A stretch of 64,000 nucleotides of DNA from a virus. Below, one piece after another: positions 62,905 to 64,000 of this stretch (position 1 is the stretch's first letter; each line of letters begins with the position of its first letter). The stretch lies in IMG/VR virus record IMGVR_UViG_3300042563_000635, positions 34,898 through 98,897 of that record; one strand, 5' to 3'. The notes beneath the pieces were generated by a model. The model saw only the letters and a program-made list of their open reading frames with translations, did no database searches and was not told the DNA's origin. Position numbers and translations under genes: made by a program.

Positions 62905-64000
62905 ATGTCAAAAGTTCTATTAGAAAGCCGTTGGGGCGAAACCAAAGAGGCCCTGTTAGAAGGCTTAAAGGGCACACGCCGCTCAACAATGGGTGTTATC
63001 TTAGAAAACACCAAAAAACAGTTACTAGCTGAATCTTCTGCCGGTACTACAACTGCAGGTAACATTGCAACTCTTAACCGTGTTATTTTACCGGTTATCC
63101 GTCGTGTTATGCCTACAGTTATCGCTAACGAGCTAGTAGGTGTTCAGCCTATGACTGGCCCAGTTGGTCAAATTCACACTCTACGTGTACGTTATGCTAA
63201 CAGCTTGACAGACAACAGTGCGGCACAAACTAGCGTATCAGCTGGTGAAGAAGCATTGAGTCCATTCAAGATTGCACAGGCTTATTCACGTCAGCCAAGT
63301 GGTTCTGCTGGTGATACAACTAGCTACTACACAGCTAACGACACTGCGGCTCTAGAAGGTAACGGCGGTCGTCAGATCAGCGTTCAAATCTTGAGACAAG
63401 CTGTTGAAGCTAAGTCACGTAAGTTGCAAGCACGTTGGACATTTGAAGCTGCGCAAGATGCACAGTCTCAACATGGTATTGACGTTGAAGCAGAAATCAT
63501 GGCTGCTCTAGCACAAGAAATTACTGCTGAAATTGACCAAGAAATCTTGTTATCTCTACGTACTCTAGCAAGTACAGAGTATACATACAACCAAGCTACT
63601 GTATCTGGTACAGCTACTTACGTTGGTGACGAACACGCTGCCTTAGCTGTTCTTATCAACCGTGTTGCTAACTTGATCGCCCAACGTACACGTCGTGGCG
63701 CAGGTAACTGGGCTGTTGTTTCTTCTGCCGCATTGACAGTATTGCAATCTGCAACTACTTCTGCGTTTGCACGTACAACAGAAGGTACATTCGAAGCACC
63801 TACAAACACTAAGTTTGTTGGTACATTGAACGGCGCTATGAGAGTTTTTGTTGACTCTTATGCTCCTGATACTACACCTGTTCTAGTTGGATACAAGGGT
63901 TCATCTGAGACTGATGCGGCAGCATTCTATTGCCCATACATTCCATTGATGAGTTCTGGTGTTGTTCTAGATCCGTCAACATTCGAACCAGTCGTATCAT
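62905..64000 (+). CDS. 23: Major capsid protein gp23, N-terminal part (cut by window edge)
   Basis: 365 codons are visible from the ATG at 62905, which has AGGAG 9 bases ahead; the gene continues past the right edge. RVILPVIRRVMPTVIANELV and GVQPMTGPVGQIHTLRVRY are core signatures of T4-type gp23, and LQARWTFEAAQDAQSQHGID fits the following conserved helix. The N-terminal arm contains LLAESSAG with E43, which fits the (L/I)xE preference of gp21 and lies just ahead of the conserved shell domain, so cleavage after E43 is a plausible maturation step. The gene is the most strongly conserved marker here and could place the phage on a gp23 tree. Confidence 0.94.
   Translation, partial: MSKVLLESRWGETKEALLEGLKGTRRSTMGVILENTKKQLLAESSAGTTTAGNIATLNRVILPVIRRVMPTVIANELVGVQPMTGPVGQIHTLRVRYANSLTDNSAAQTSVSAGEEALSPFKIAQAYSRQPSGSAGDTTSYYTANDTAALEGNGGRQISVQILRQAVEAKSRKLQARWTFEAAQDAQSQHGIDVEAEIMAALAQEITAEIDQEILLSLRTLASTEYTYNQATVSGTATYVGDEHAALAVLINRVANLIAQRTRRGAGNWAVVSSAALTVLQSATTSAFARTTEGTFEAPTNTKFVGTLNGAMRVFVDSYAPDTTPVLVGYKGSSETDAAAFYCPYIPLMSSGVVLDPSTFEPVVS

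Overview
The window is part of the genome of a T4-superfamily myovirus. It is AT-rich and almost fully coding, with gene junctions mostly of the overlapping ATGA, TAATG or TGATG type. The recognisable core set is T4-like: baseplate genes (53, a 5-like hub, 25, 6, 26/51), the late sigma factor gene 55, recombination nuclease genes 47 and 46, and the head operon 20-67-21-22-23. Divergence from T4, the giant tail gene, the small conserved hypotheticals and the carbohydrate/radical-SAM cargo resemble phages of aquatic bacteria more than enteric T4. That habitat is an inference and the host cannot be named from the sequence.

Layout. (A) 1-12.8 kb, minus strand: an accessory operon of tightly overlapped enzyme genes. 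It holds a B12-binding-type radical SAM protein cut by the left edge, an SGNH hydrolase, two proteins sharing a TEKTxKP motif, a very clear GDP-mannose 3,5-epimerase, one radical SAM protein with C-terminal cysteines, three radical SAM proteins with an N-terminal twitch-like cysteine region, three GT-A-like glycosyltransferase candidates and one conserved unknown. (B) 12.8-46.6 kb, minus strand: virion genes, read from the right: tube/baseplate-like protein, gp53, hub protein, gp5-like spike, gp25, gp6, a single 19.5-kb gene for a 6,493-residue protein, then small structural and fibre-like genes. (C) 46.7-51.4 kb, plus strand: gp55, gp47, gp46 and a PD-(D/E)XK resolvase-like nuclease. (D) 51.4-53.0 kb: an unexplained non-coding stretch rich in hairpins, then on the minus strand a gp26-like gene whose 3' end carries a T-TTT-TTC slip site followed by a 76-codon extension in the -1 frame. 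(E) 53.0-64.0 kb, plus strand: a tape-measure protein with an embedded GH19-like lysozyme domain, portal gp20, a small basic protein, gp67-like core protein, protease gp21, scaffold gp22 and major capsid gp23, which runs off the right edge.

How it works together. Late genes are preceded by boxes of the form NATAAATA or CTAAATA, matching the T4-type late promoter read by gp55, which is encoded in the window. Baseplate, tape-measure and head genes would be switched on together. The left operon looks like one system that makes or modifies a surface glycan or glycopeptide: it could supply an L-galactose-type nucleotide sugar, transfer sugars, remove or add acyl groups and perform several radical modifications. 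Its true substrate is unknown and is the main open question of the window.
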